The notes beneath the pieces were generated by a model. That model saw only the letters and a list, made by a program, of their open reading frames with translations. It made no database searches and was not told the origin of the DNA. A program made the position numbers and the translations under genes. A stretch of 64,000 nt of DNA, taken from positions 372,001-436,000 of the forward strand of contig JAJIRX010000622.1 in the NCBI GenBank assembly GCA_023853785.1. The letters run 5' to 3'. Below, piece after piece: positions 1 through 14,276 of the stretch. Source of the stretch: Psilocybe azurescens. Lineage: Eukaryota > Basidiomycota > Agaricomycetes > Agaricales > Agrocybaceae. Each line of letters opens with the position of its first letter. Position 1 is the stretch's first letter.

Positions 1-1418
<1,418 letters not shown>

Positions 1419-3186
1419 TGACCGATTTAACGAATTCGAGCCCTATCTATGTCTCTATAAATGAAACTATCAATATAATAGAATAAAATACGCACTGATG
1501 CCTCCATACTTGTCCCAATCCCCTTCTACCTTATTTTATCTTGAAGATATGAGGTCAATATCATGTTCTCGTCAACGGCCTAAATTTTGGTGCTTGGCAA
1601 GTTTGTCTGGAACAAACAACCAGACATGGCAATTACGAGTGATCTGTCAAACCAGGAAGAAAACAGCGCATCCTGATTTAAAAACGTCTTATTGGTTGTA
1701 AAGTGTGGACTGTTGTCAGCACACGCCACGCTGCAAGGCAGCTTGCTTTGTTCATTACCAAAGGCTTTCTGTGACCTGCTCCCAACCTGCTCCACTATTT
1801 GTTGATATCCTTCGAACAAAATTTTAAATGCGATTAATTTGGTGACAAGCCATTCTCGACACTGCATATTGTTTGAAGATTGACACATATCTACGTGTAC
1901 TTGTGCTGGATTCCCGGGTCGAGGTATCGTAAACGGTCTCCAGGGCTCCAACGTGGCGACACTCTATTTGTTGTTGAAGAAAAAGGAAAAATTTAGGCGT
2001 GAAAGAGTGCCGACAAGGGCTTTGGAAACTGAGAGGGAGTGTATGAATACATACTGCCCTGTCGACTCTAAAAGCTTCATTGATAACGAGCTGAGTTTTT
2101 GATCAATCTTTCATAAACAAAGCCTCTGATTCAGCTGCAAAGACGTATCGGAAAATATTTTTGGGATGACAACCATGCTTGGTCATATCGAATCCTTCCA
2201 GGTTCAGAACTAAGAGCCAAACTGCAGAATCAGCTAGCAGGTTGTCCTTCAAAGACTTGATAGGTGGGTACAACATAAATCAAACATTGCGAATCTTCGA
2301 CATGTCTGAGAAATAACTTTTCAAGAGACCGCAGATCACCGAAGGTACCCCTAGGGTTGCTCCTATCCTACTAGCGTACAAGGAAGATAATGCATTGCAG
2401 ATAAAAGCCATGCACAAGTTCTGGCCTTAAACCAACACTTGACAGTGGCAAGTGCAACAGACCCCTTGGTCTTATTTACGCACGCTTGTTACGGAGGAAT
2501 TAGAAAACCAAAGAATTGGGATCGCTGCATTCAATTTTGGTCTTTCTTAATCTCCACCAACTCAAACACTTCAACTAAAATACTCATCTTCATTCAACCT
2601 TTATTGGCCCCCAGGACCATTTTTTTAGGGCTTCTCGACACGATGAGATATAGCTGAACCTGGCCCGGGCGATGAAATCTTACTGGCACATCAGTTTGAG
2701 TTGGAGCTATTCTACACCCAAAGCTTGCGACTGGTATCTGGCTTCGTTGATTACCTCGGATCTACTGGTGCCAAACTAATCATGGAACTGGAAAGGTAAT
2801 TTTAAGGCGACTAAGCCCGTAGGTACGGCCTTCGTGGAGTGTAAATGTTGCTTAATACCCCTGCCGACCTCTGCGACGTCATGAATCAGAGGATCACTAC
2901 CGTTCTGGTTGTGCCATTTCCTGGACTGACTTGTCTTGCCACTCAGGAGAACACTCAAAATTTTTCATTGGTTGTCTGAGTGATTAAAACATGCCCTTCG
3001 AAGGGTTCCTTGGCTACTTTGCTCTTCGACTTTTGATCCTTTTCGTCACTGGGAGGGACCATCACCAACAGTGAGCTAGACCGGAGTACTCTCCGACTAT
3101 GACTCATGTTTATTACGCATTCTTCTGGGCAAAAGCTTCAACTTTGCTTCTCGCTATAAGAGAGGGCAACCTGATGTTTCTTTTCA
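1419..3186. other. Intergenic region, 1.8 kb, nothing recognised
   Basis: The left part should contain the RIX7 promoter and possibly its first exon. The right part should contain the promoter of the permease gene. Only short open frames without family resemblance occur, and I saw no repeat or RNA gene. Confidence 0.5.
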
Positions 3187-5772
3187 GTGACCCTGGCGAT
3201 GACTTACCCTTTGGAGACGATTGCCACTACACTCGAATTCGACAATTTGAAAGAGTGCCCACAGAGAAGTATTGTTCATATGGACGAAGCCCTTAAGGTT
3301 TTGTCATTGGACAACACGATTGAGCGTCCTATCGACCCTGAGGAGGATGCTCGTCTCGTACGCAAGATAGATCGCCAGTAAGTTCTTTTCCCAAATCGAC
3401 GATACTGATTTTTGACCAATATACACCATCAGCCTCATGCCAATTATGTTTTGCATCTATTTCCTACAGTGTAAGTTCTTCCTCAGTGTCACCCAGTGAT
3501 TTACTTGTATACCTGTATCATAGTGGTCGATAAGCATACCCTTTCCTTTTCCTCAGTTTTTGGACTTTCTAGAGATGCCGACCTTGTTGGTGACGATTAT
3601 TCTCTCCTTGGATCTATTGTATAGTGAGTGCGTTTCGACCTTCCACTCCAGGATATCATACTCATTGTCACTGTAAAAGTATTGCACAGCTCGTTATGCA
3701 GCCTCTATCTGCATATCTTTTGGTCAAATTCAGGCTATCAATATATGTCCCAGTAATAGTGACGTGCTGGGGCGCTACTTTACTCTGCATGGCTGCTGCT
3801 CGCAATTTCATGGGTCTGCTTATTGCCCGATTTTTTGTGAGTCAAATCATTAGAAGTTACTGTAATACAGTCTACTGATTCTATTATATCAGCTGGGAGC
3901 GTTTGAAGCATCAGTTCAAGCCTCTTTTATACTAGTTGTTCAATTCTGGTATCGTAGACAGGAGCAGGGATTCCGGTTTGCCGGTCAGCAGTTCCACTTT
4001 ACGATAGATACTGATGCTGAACTTCATACTTTATCCATGGATAGCATGGTACTCGAACGTTGGATGGGTCAATATCTTCGGTAGTCTCATCATGTTTGGA
4101 CTCGGCCATATACAATCTGGCGTGCTATTCACCTACCAAATGGTTTTTTCTTCTGCTTGGAGCGATAACCTTCATAATAGGGATAATATCGTGCATCATA
4201 TTTCCTTTGTCAATTGAAAAATATCCCTTTGCTGATGACTTCTGCTTGGTTCCATAAGATTTAAGATCTTCCCGGACAACCCCGTTCGAAGCAGCTTTCT
4301 TACAGCTGAGGAGAAGATTATGGCTGTAGAGGTGGCTATACAGATCCGCTCCCCTATTGATTGGATTCTTATGGTGAACTAGCGAATTCGTGCAAATCAA
4401 CAAGGTCTGGAAACCAAAAATTCAAGATGAGACAAGTTCTGGAGATGTTCTTGGATCTGAAGAGCTGGTGCTGGATGTCGCTGATGCTTGCCACTGCCCT
4501 TCCCGGCAGTGGGATTGGTACGTTTGGTCCAATGATTATCAAGGATTTTGGATTTGACGAGTGAGTTGTATTGTTGCTCTTATCGTGGGCAGTATCACCT
4601 TACCATCTAAATTGATAGATATAACGTCATGCTGTTGACGATCCCTTTTGGAGTCCTTCAAGTCGTATTCATATTTGGTAGCTTTGTGAATTTCTTTGGC
4701 TCAACTCCCTCTCGTCATTGTGATTGACGCGTTCTGTAGTGGATGAACCGGCGATTTCGTCTAAAGTATTCTATAGTCCTTTTTGGTTTGGTACCTGCGA
4801 CCATCTCTGCAGGTATGCATTTCACTGTCTTCTGTATGTTCTTCCTCTGTACCATTAAAAAATATCTCCCACAAGTTATTCTTCTACGCACTGGACGGTC
4901 CCACAAAGACCAGCCATTGCTCCTTTTGCCTATTATTCTTTATCGACGTTATCGGTCACGTCTCCGATAATTGTCAATTGGCATACCTCGAATGTCGCCG
5001 GTCATACAAAGAGGAGCTCTGTAAGCAGCGCCTGTCCTTCTCTCAATCAAGGTCCTCATTCGCTCACTTTCACGTAGTCTATCGCATTTATGGTCATGGG
5101 CAATTTTGCCGGAGGCATAGTCCGTCCTCATATCGTATTTTTACGCTTTAAGTACCTGAAATACATGCTTATTTTAGGTAGGACCTCTGCTATTCTCTCC
5201 TCAAGACAAACCATATTATCGCAAAGGTGTGATTAAATTTACAAAACCATGAATTGAAGACCTAACAGTCCAAAAGGTATTATATCGATGGTTGTATGTT
5301 TTTCCGCCAGCTTTGTTATCGTCATCTTCACGGCGTTGTATCTACGGCATCTCAATGGCATCAATAGGACGCGGCGTATTCGAAAAGGGAAAGGTTAACA
5401 CTCCAGCTTTTCCTATTCAACCACAATTCCACAACTAATCCGCTTCAACTTTCAGCCGCAGAGATTATCGATTACTCGATGATAACCACAGAGGAGGTTG
5501 AGTGGAAGTGGCGGAACTATGCGGAGAAGAATGGGGATACCTCGCGCATCGCTGGAGCTCGTGCTTTCGATGATATGACTGATCTGGAAAACGACGAGTT
5601 CATCGTGAGTGACCTTATCACTGAATGTGGGTCAAACGAACTTATTTAGATGCACAACTTAAGTATGTGTATTGATATTCATCGTGAGACATCACGTTTC
5701 TATTTTCCGTTGTCGAATAAGCTAAGATGTCTATTAGAGCTTGGACAGTCGGCCATTGGACATACACCGTAG
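3187..5772 (+). CDS. MFS permease, anion:cation symporter (Dal5/allantoate permease-like) family; several frame breaks
   Basis: Plasma-membrane transporter of the major facilitator superfamily, ACS branch, whose fungal members import allantoate, nicotinate, vitamins or similar organic anions. The substrate here cannot be told. Exons in order encode a cytosolic N-terminus (ERPIDPEEDARLVRKIDRQ), TM1 with MPIMFCIYFLQ, the family-typical VDKHTLSFSSVFG, then YVPVIVTCWGATLLCMAAA, AWYSNVGWVNIFGSLIMFG, GIGTFGPMIIKDFGFDE and a hydrophilic tail with TTEEVEWKWRNYAEKNG. Introns are about 50-60 nt. The frame breaks at the T run 4144-4149, the A run 4416-4420 and near 4928, each needing one more base, and the join near 4200-4270 does not keep phase. 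Four lesions in one gene could mean a pseudogene, but neighbouring conserved genes show the same error type. The stop is uncertain (about 5650-5772). Confidence 0.75.
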
Positions 5773-6516
5773 TCACCCCTTCGTTGAACGCCCTTACGAC
5801 CTACACATGTCTCAATGCCGGTTACTTGCATAGTACACTTCCGACAATTTATATCAGTGATAGATTTGCTGCTTGGATTTCATAGGGCTAGGCATCGCGC
5901 TCGTTGTGCATCACGGCCAGTGGGGAGGCCGGAAACTATAATGACACCGGGTGCCTGCGGGCGGTGATTGATAGATATTTTTGACCCAAATACACTGTCT
6001 GGCTGTCTAGAAGCTTGGCAAGTAAGATGCTGAAGAGATTTATATCCATGGTATAGAATACCGGAAACCAACTGGAACAGTTCAAGACGAAGTTGAGGCA
6101 GGGGTAATGTCGTCGGTCACGGCGGGCCAACAGTCTGTTTAAGTTTGACTACAGTTCTCACACCTAGTTCAGTAGCCTGTGAGGAGTATTTCTCATCCAA
6201 GTAGAACATACTATCAAGATATCACGTCAAATGCTACAACTCTACAATGCGGCGCAGCCTTGACGCAGCCGCCCACATTCGTTGACGAAGGCACAGCGGA
6301 GTTTAAAATAAAGAACTCTGCCGTATGCATCCCGTTATTACGCAAGTGGTCGGGCCGTTATTGAATTGAGATTTGACCCTGACGCTCGTACAAGGTTCAT
6401 AAAAGCAACGAATACTTATGTAGCCCTGTCAACGATCCACCTCACGTACTTTGCACGTACTTTCTGGGGACACCGATCCCATAATCTGTTACCACAGTCG
6501 CTTTTTGGCACCTTGG
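5773..6516. other. Intergenic region, nothing recognised
   Basis: Spacer between the permease and the ABC transporter. It should hold the transporter's promoter. No repeat, RNA gene or convincing exon was seen. Confidence 0.5.
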
Positions 6517-9500
6517 ATGGCGAAGTCAGACTCAAGCCATGAAGACGAGAAGGACATTCCGATCGTAGAATCGGCAACTAAACGAAGAGGATTCTTTAGT
6601 CGCAAAAGATCTGATAATGGCACCAACGTTGACCAGGAAAAGACAAAAGCGCAGCCAGTATTGACAATGATCTGGACAAGAAACCAGAGACTGTCCCAAT
6701 ATCATTTCTTCAACTATTCCGGTGAGATACTGGCTCATTGAAGCTGCATCTTCCTGATGTCAATTGCGTACTGACATGGTATGCTTTCATTATTTAGATA
6801 TTCTACAAAGTTTGAAGTATTCATTAATCTCATTGGGATCGTAGCAGCAGTGGCTGCAGGTGCAGCACAGGTAATCATCGATTCGATTTGAGCTGTGCTA
6901 TTTGTTCTGTTCTGAAATACCTGTTTTTAGCCATTGATGACTCTTCTCTTCGGGAGATTGACCGAAGACTTCGTCAGCTTCACTCAAATCGTTAATCAAG
7001 CGCAAAACAACGTTCCAGGAGCATCGGAGAGGCTACCTGAGGTTGCTGAGAGCTTTCGTCGCTCTGCTGCCAAGAATGCAAGCTACTTGGTATATATCGG
7101 TATGATTATAGTTGGCCGTTGTCACCGGAATGATAATTCGATGCGTATCTCATAGGTGTTGGCATTTTTGTGACCACGCATGTTTTTATGCACATATGGA
7201 CTTACACTGGTGAAATTAACGCCAGACGAGTTCGAGAACGTTACCTCCGAGCCGTTCTGCGTCAAGACATTGCATTTTTCGATCACGTAGGGCCCGGAGA
7301 AGTCGCCACACGGATTCAGACAGACACCCGTAGGTGTCACTTAGTTTTATGACTGTTCATACTAACCGACACTTTTATATCAGATCTCGTACAGCAGGGT
7401 ACATCAGAAAAAGTTGCCCTGGTCGCCAATTTTGCAGGCGCTTTCGTGGCTGGCTTTGCTCTGGCCTACGCAAGATCTTGGCGCTTAGCTCTGGCGCTTA
7501 GCTCAATTTTGCCATGTATCGCCCTTGCTGGCACAGTAATGACCGTTTTTGCTGTGAGATACAAGCAGTATGTCATTTTTATATTTCCACTTCCCTATTG
7601 TATCCCTTTCTCATCATTTATCGTGACAGAGCATCGTTGAAACACGTCGCTGAGGGAGGGAGCCTGGCAGAAGAAGTAATCTCGACAGTCAGAACTGCCC
7701 AAGCGTTCGGAACCCAAAGCATTTTAGCCGGACTTTATAATGTCGATATCCAGAAAGCATTGAAGGTGGACATGAAGGCTTCTATTGCGAATGGTGCAGG
7801 CCTCGGAATTTTTTTCTTTGTTCTTTATTCTGCGTATGGGCTTGGTATGTTCTTCTTTATCTACGATTTTTCCCATATGATTAAGCTGTGTATTCAGCAT
7901 TCAGCTTTGGCACTACGTTGGTGAACTCGGGTCACAGTCAGTATAGCTCCATCTCACTTTCTTTGCTCCAATATTTATAAAAAATCTCTTATGTGCGTCT
8001 AGTCACGGGCGGAGCCGCAATCAACGTTTTCATGTCTATTCTGATTGGCTCAATCTCGCTCGCACTACTGTCCCCAGAGTTGCAAGGTATGTGGAGCTTT
8101 TACAGAGACTTCATTATATCTCTAAACAATTTCTGTAGCGGTCAACAACGGTCGGGGTGCTGCAGCAAAGTTGTATGAAACCATTGATAGAGTCCCTGAC
8201 ATTGATTCGGCCAATCCCGGAGGACTGAAACCCGAAAAGGTGGAAGGCGAGATTACTCTCGAAAACGTTCGATTCAGTTACCCATCGCGCCCAACCATCG
8301 AGGTAGCCAAAGGTCTTTCAATTGCATTCCAGGCTGGAAAAACTTCCGCCTTGGTCGGTGCTTCGGGTTCGGGGAAGTCTACCATTGTCTCCTTGGTCGA
8401 GCGGTTCTATGATCCCACGCATGGTTCAGTCAGGCTCGATGGCAACGACCTCAAAGCTCTCAACGTTAAATGGCTCCGTTCTCAGATTGGGCTGGTGTCT
8501 CAGGAACCTACCCTTTTGGCACAACCGTCAAAGAGAATGTAGCTCATGGGCTAATCGGTACAAAATTCGAGCACGCGTCCGAAGAGGAGAAAGATATTCT
8601 CATCAAGGAAGCATGCATCAAAGCTAACGCAGATGGTTTCATATCCCAGCTACCTCTCGGATATGATACGCTAGTCGGTGAACGTGGATTGCTTCTCTCA
8701 GGTGGTCAAAAACAACGCGTCGCCATTGCTCGTGCCATTGTGTCTGATCCAAGGGTGTTGCTATTGGACGAAGCGACGAGCGCACTTGATACACAGTCCG
8801 AAGGAGTTGTTCAAGATGCCTTGGATAAAGCTGCCGCAGGTGCGCTGATGGTTTCAAACTTTCTCGGAAGCTGTCTCTGATGTCCTCTTAGGTCGAACTA
8901 CAATTACTATCGCCCATCGTCTTTCGACCGTCAAAGACGCGGATACCATCTACGTCATGGGTGAAGGGCTTGTTCTGGAATCTGGGACTCACACAGAACT
9001 GCTCCAGAAGGGCGGTGCGTACACGCGACTTGTAGAGGCCCAAAAGCTACGCGAAGGAGAAGAGAGCACCGATCTTTCAGAGGAGAAAGAGAACATTGTG
9101 CACAAAGATATTCCTCTGGACCGGAAACATACCAACCATTCTCTGGCGAGCGACATTCTGGGACAAAGAAAGCCACTTGGGACGGATAAAGTCCGCGAGG
9201 ATGATTATGGACTGTACTATATCTTCAAACGTATGGCACAACTGGGCCGTGATCAGTGGTTCAACTACGCTTTGGGCGCAGTCGCCGCTTCTAGTGAGCA
9301 CTTTATTACTATTCGACGCTCTGGAGTCTGAGGCTAACACGAAAATAGTGACTGGTATGGTTAACCCCGCTTTTGGAATCGTTTTCGCCAAAGGAATTAA
9401 TGGATTCTCGCTCAATGACAACGCCGCCCGGAGACACGAAGGAGATAGGACTGCTCTCTGGTCAGTGTTTCATTCATTTCCATTCAACCATTCGTCTCAG

Positions 9501-11715
9501 ATCATCAACCAGGCTATTCATCATCGCCATCTTATCATGCATTGCAATCACTGTTCAGAATCTGTATTTCGGATCTGCTGCAGCTAGCTTGACCGCTCGT
9601 CTCCGCAGTCTAAGTTTCAAAGCTATTCTTAGACAGGACAGTAAGTCCTTTCTACATCATTAACACTTTTCATAAACATTCTGATACTGTCTATAGTTGC
9701 CTTCTTCGATAAAGATGAGAATAGTGTGAGATTCTCTCTCTGGAAACCGGAGATGTTTTGTACTTATTATTTTCAACAGACTGGTAGTCTAGTGGGGCAA
9801 TTGAGTGATAACCCACAGAAAGTAGAAGGCCTGGCGGGAATTACGCTGGGCGCTTTTGTACAGACCTTTTCGACCCTTATTACAGGTTCCGTCCTGGGAC
9901 TCGCCTTTGTTTGGAAAATTGGGCTTGTTGGCATTGGTACGTAACTCTAAACGACGGATTTGATGTTACAACTCTAATTACATTATATGAATAGCTTGTA
10001 CCCCAGCACTAGTTACAATCGGTTACATTCGTCTGGTATGCTTACCATTCATCATACTATGGATTCTGTCACACTCATCATGCACATAGCGCGTCGTTGT
10101 GCTGAAAGATCAAGACAACAAGAAGGCCCATGAAGATTCCGCTCAGGTGGCATGTGAAGCTGCGGGATCGATTCGAACGGTAGCGTCTCTAACGAGAGAG
10201 GATGACTGTCTTCGCGTGTATAGTGAAAGCTTGGAGGAGCCCATGCGCAAATCAAACAGATCAGCACTTTGGAGCAGTATGTTATATGGATTCTCACAAG
10301 CACTCAGTTTCTTCGTGATAGCCCTGGTATTTTGGTACGGTTCGCGATTGGTTTCGCGATTGGAAGTCAGCCTTTTCCACTTTTTCGTGGGCCTAATGGT
10401 AAGCTCCTGCTCTTTATCGATTCAATGCGCGAATGTTGATAGAAATACTTCAGAGCACGACATTCAGCGCCATTCAATCTGGGAATTTGTTCTCCTTCGT
10501 TCCCGATGTATCTTCAGCAAAAGGCGCTGGCTCGGATATAATCAAGCTCCTCGACATGGTTCCAGACATTGACGCTGAAGCCGACTCCGGAACGGTTGTA
10601 GATGGCAAGGCTATCGAAGGCCATATACGCTTCGAGGATGTTCACTTCCGATATCCTACCCGCCCTGGTGTTCGCGTGCTACGTGGCCTCTCGTTAGACG
10701 TGAAGCCTGGTACATACATTGCACTGGTTGGAGCAAGTGGCTCAGGCAAGAGTACTACGTGAGCGGCTCATTCATTCATCAAGGCAAAAAAAATACTCAG
10801 TCTCAACCTCTAGCATTCAACTTATGGAAAGATTTTATGATCCTCTTGCAGGAGAAATATATGTATGCTCTTTCTCTGTTCTCGCCAAAGGTGTAAAATA
10901 ACATTTGCCTGTTTAGCTCGACGGTCAAAAGGTTTCTGAATTGAATATTCGAGAATATCGAAAACATCTGGCTTTGGTGTCCCAGGAGCCTACCCTGTAC
11001 TCTGGCACCGTCAGGTTCAATGTCCTTCTTGGTGCTATCAAACCACATTCCGAGGTCACACAGGAGGAGTTGGAAAATGCTTGTCGTGATGCTAATATCC
11101 TCGAATTTATTCAAAGTCTTCCTCAGTAAGTATCATTGGTCCTGAAGTGTTGGGATCGAACGCTTAACTGAATATTTTCCCAAAATAGGGGCTTCGATAC
11201 TGAAGTTGGTGGAAAAGGTTCACAGTTATCCGGTGGTCAGAAACGTATGTTTTCGTCGCATTATACACAGTTACTACGTTTATATCAAGTTCATATCTAC
11301 TAGAACGCATCGCTATCGCTCGCGCTTTGCTGAGAAACCCCAAAGTCCTATTGCTCGACGAGGTAACCTTAATCAATCGGACACGTATCTCATTTTTTTT
11401 CCTGAAATCTTTTTGAATCTCACCAGGCTACGTCCGCACTTGATTCAACCTCAGAGAAAGTGGTGCAAGCCGCTTTGGATCAAGCTGCCAAAGGTCGAAC
11501 AACGATTGCTATTGCTCACCGTTTGTCGACAATTCAAAACGCCGATCAGATGTACGTCCTTAGTCAATTCGCACTACCCATCCTGACCTTTACCATTACA
11601 TAGTTACTTCATAAAGGAAGGGCGTGTAAGCGAAACAGGAACACACGATCAGTTAATTGCTCAACGAGGAGACTATTACGAATTTGTCCTGCTTCAGGGC
11701 CTCAGTAAACGTTAG
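6517..11715 (+). CDS. Full-size ABC transporter, ABCB/MDR (Ste6/P-glycoprotein) type
   Basis: Membrane exporter with the order TMD1-NBD1-TMD2-NBD2, roughly 1,300 residues, typical of fungal multidrug or a-factor exporters. The cargo is unknown. NBD1 shows Walker [10 protein letters not shown] (about 8360), signature LLSGGQKQR (about 8695), Walker [13 protein letters not shown] (about 8755) and the H-loop region [14 protein letters not shown] (about 8900). NBD2 shows Walker [11 protein letters not shown] (about 10730), Q-loop [12 protein letters not shown] (about 10980), LSGGQK split by an intron near 11246, then LLLDE and [11 protein letters not shown]. Both sites look catalytically complete. 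Start ATG 6517 gives [13 protein letters not shown]. The stop follows LLQGLSKR. More than a dozen short introns interrupt it. Two one-base breaks are apparent: the A run 6638-6641 near the N-terminus, and the T run 8514-8517, where the family's EPTLFGTTV is lost. Confidence 0.9.
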
Positions 11716-12215
11716 ATCGGATTAATTTATACCCTAGACTCCGTCACCTTGGACTTGGATATGTATTCCCTTTTACAACACTCATCTTAATTGCGCACAG
11801 CAAACCTTCACACTCATTTTCGCGTATGAATGATGTACTCAATAGGAGTTTAGCGATAGTTGGGCTATTATTACCTTTCGCCGCCGGGGAGTGTTCTGCA
11901 AACTTAAAAAGTTCTTTGCTAATCTCGTATTTTTGAATAACCATGTCGTATTTATTCCTGGGGATGTCCCAATCTGCATCCTTCCGACCTTGTGTGAACT
12001 TTGCTCCACCTTTCTATGGTGAACACCGTTCAGGTCAAGTTCAGGGTACTTAATTGAAGCGGAGTTTTATTACAGTTTTAAACTGACTTCTAGGCTCAGT
12101 CGCTTCCTCACCAACCCTTTCTTCACTTTAACGTCAAACCTTCAAATTTCAACCCTCAGACTCCAGGTCGCTACACCCGTTTCTGTATCAAAATTAGTAT
12201 TCGAACTTTTGATAT
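11716..12215. other. Intergenic region, nothing recognised
   Basis: Contains the 3' end of the ABC transporter transcript and the promoter of the ECM11-domain gene. No distinct element was recognised. Confidence 0.5.
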
Positions 12216-13822
12216 ATGAGCGCACGACAGCAATTCCAGTTTCCTCAGGCAGCTGGAACGGGTGCTACCTTCGCTCCAGACCCCGGAAACCCGTTGCATA
12301 TGGCTTCACAAACTGGCACAATACCGATGAAGGAGGGCGCATTTCTTGGACTTGAGACTCTTTTGGAGACCAATGGGAACGATTCAACCCCTATTCAACG
12401 ACCTGGCACGTCTGGGCTCAGTGGCCTTATGAAAAAGAAGTCCCATCCTGCGGTCGGTTCCGCACCGACAAACATACTTGTCAGGCCTGGAACGGCAGAT
12501 CCCTATGCCAAATCTCATCAGCCTCATCATATAAATCTTCATAAGGCCCGTATTTTGGCTCCTACACCGCAGACTACTCGTCACTCGCCTCTGCTTTCTT
12601 GTACCTCTTCCTTTCCTCGTGCTTTCAAAATCCCCTCTATGATCGACCATAGCATTAAAACTATGAAGTCTATCGATATTGATGCGCATATATCCACCTC
12701 AAATGATGTTCTATCTGCAGACAACGTGCCTGCGAAGGCTGAGCATCCTTTTTCTACGTCGAACTCGGAACAGACGAACGATGGGTTTGTGGATGTTCCC
12801 AATCTGCAGTTCAGTCAGGGCTCGTCTCAATCGGGACCTCGTCGTGTCCTTATTGACGAAGACTCCACGCAATCATACGGAAATATCACGGACCATTCTG
12901 CTTCTTTATCTGTTCCTGGCCATGAATTTAACGAAGACGGGAGGATCAAAGCGTCAATTATTCGAAAAAGAACCAGAAGTGAAGTTGATCACTATGAAGG
13001 CGATTACGTGCACCTTTCAAAGCGCTTCAAGGTTCACCAGGACGAAAATAGTGGCAACGAAAACGTCGATATTCATTTCCTTGCATCGCACACCTCACTA
13101 AAGTTGTTTGTAGAGAAGCGTTAGGAACTTTTCCCCACACACGGAGCGACCTAGTTCCGGCTTGTCCCACTCTGGCGACCATCGTATACATAGCCTGGAA
13201 ACCCGCGAAAGCCCACTGTCTCAAAACTATGCATGCTCTGACTCTCAGTCTCGGCGTTTTTTAATGTCCCCGTCTAGGGCTAAATCACACGCTCCGCATC
13301 AATCTCATCGTGTTGAGCACATACCAGAGGGCCGAGGCCTCTTGCCAAACTTCTTGGTCAGGATCCCGATATATATGTCCAGCAACATATGCAAGTTTAC
13401 GACCAATTGGTGAGCAAATGGACAGATTGTACCATGGCAGAATGGGTGGCAGGCGCAAACGGTTTGTTTATTTCTATCTCGGCGAATGGATCACACTATT
13501 GCTTTGTCTAATCTTGCCATTACTTGGCTAGAGGTTGCGTCTCAATACCATAAGGTCTTGGATTACGTGAGTGAGCTAACAGTTTCACCTTGGACGAGTG
13601 ATTAAAAACAAGTTTAGGTCAAGGAACACGTTAGGTATGTCGTTTTATTTTGATAGCGACACGCATACGACTACTTCTGCGTTTAGTATGAAACTCAAAG
13701 TATACGGTGGCCTCCACGACACTGTCAACCAACACAGTTCCCTTCTAAAAGAAAGGAGCCACGTTCTTATTGCTGCTAGGAAAAAACTAGTCGAGGAGAG
13801 TGGCTCTGTTCTTGGCAAATGA
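12216..13822 (+). CDS. ECM11-domain protein (possible synaptonemal-complex component)
   Basis: A long disordered, Ser/Thr/Pro-rich N-terminus (ATG 12216, MSARQQFQFPQAAG) is followed by a compact conserved C-terminal block. That block is spread over several small exons: DPDIYVQQHMQVYDQL, SKWTDCTMAEWVAGA, then after introns VASQYHKVLDYVKEHV and a helical MKLKVYGGLHDTVNQH ending VEESGSVLGK. This pattern of aromatic and EW residues followed by a coiled coil matches my memory of the ECM11 family. Budding-yeast Ecm11 works with Gmc2 in meiotic synaptonemal complex assembly. The frame is interrupted after LFVEKR near 13124 and again near 13338, where GRGPLAKLLGQDPD needs one extra C. The assignment rests on the C-terminal block, and the N-terminus matches nothing I know. 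Confidence 0.6.
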
Positions 13823-14276
13823 TCTTCCTTTCCTTTCCTCTTTGTATGATCTGCTCCTTGAAACTGCTATTGGCGTCCTTTGCACACTCTGGCGACGGAT
13901 GATGGAGATGCTACCCTGGTGATTTCCTCGACTCGGCTGCGATGAAGCCGAGAGTTGATATGCCTACTCTGTAACTGTAGACTGTTTATCCCGTCTATAT
14001 CGCTACCACATCCAGAAGCTGGACTGTACAAGAGAATAGTTGTCATGAATCGTAGTTTAACGTTTAACAATAATCAGCACCTCACCATTGTTTGCAACTC
14101 TTCAGAGTCTTTTGTCCAGTGCTTCTGGTGCCAAGGCACCTCTTCTGGATGAAGATTCTGGTCGAATCGTCTATATTACTCAACGAAGTGAGCCTGGTGA
14201 GCCGAATACCACAAAGTTTGCTATGGCATACTTTGCGATGATTTTTAGGCGGCAGTAACTTTCTTCATACCAGATA
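13823..14276. other. Intergenic flank of the foldback element
   Basis: No gene was recognised. An ATGG(C/T)ATACTTTG motif lies about 50 bp left of the element (14223-14235) and recurs just right of it (14838-14850). It may be part of a degenerate target-site or older TIR sequence. Confidence 0.4.

Noticed and set aside
1580..1951. 123-codon open frame on the minus strand upstream of RIX7
   Set aside because: Composition and residues do not resemble the Rix7 N-terminal domain and no splice pair links it convincingly to the next exon.
8514..8517. Possible programmed frameshift in the first ATPase domain of the ABC transporter
   Set aside because: The site is an ordinary four-T run with no slippery heptamer, and the same one-base pattern recurs in unrelated genes, so sequence error is simpler.
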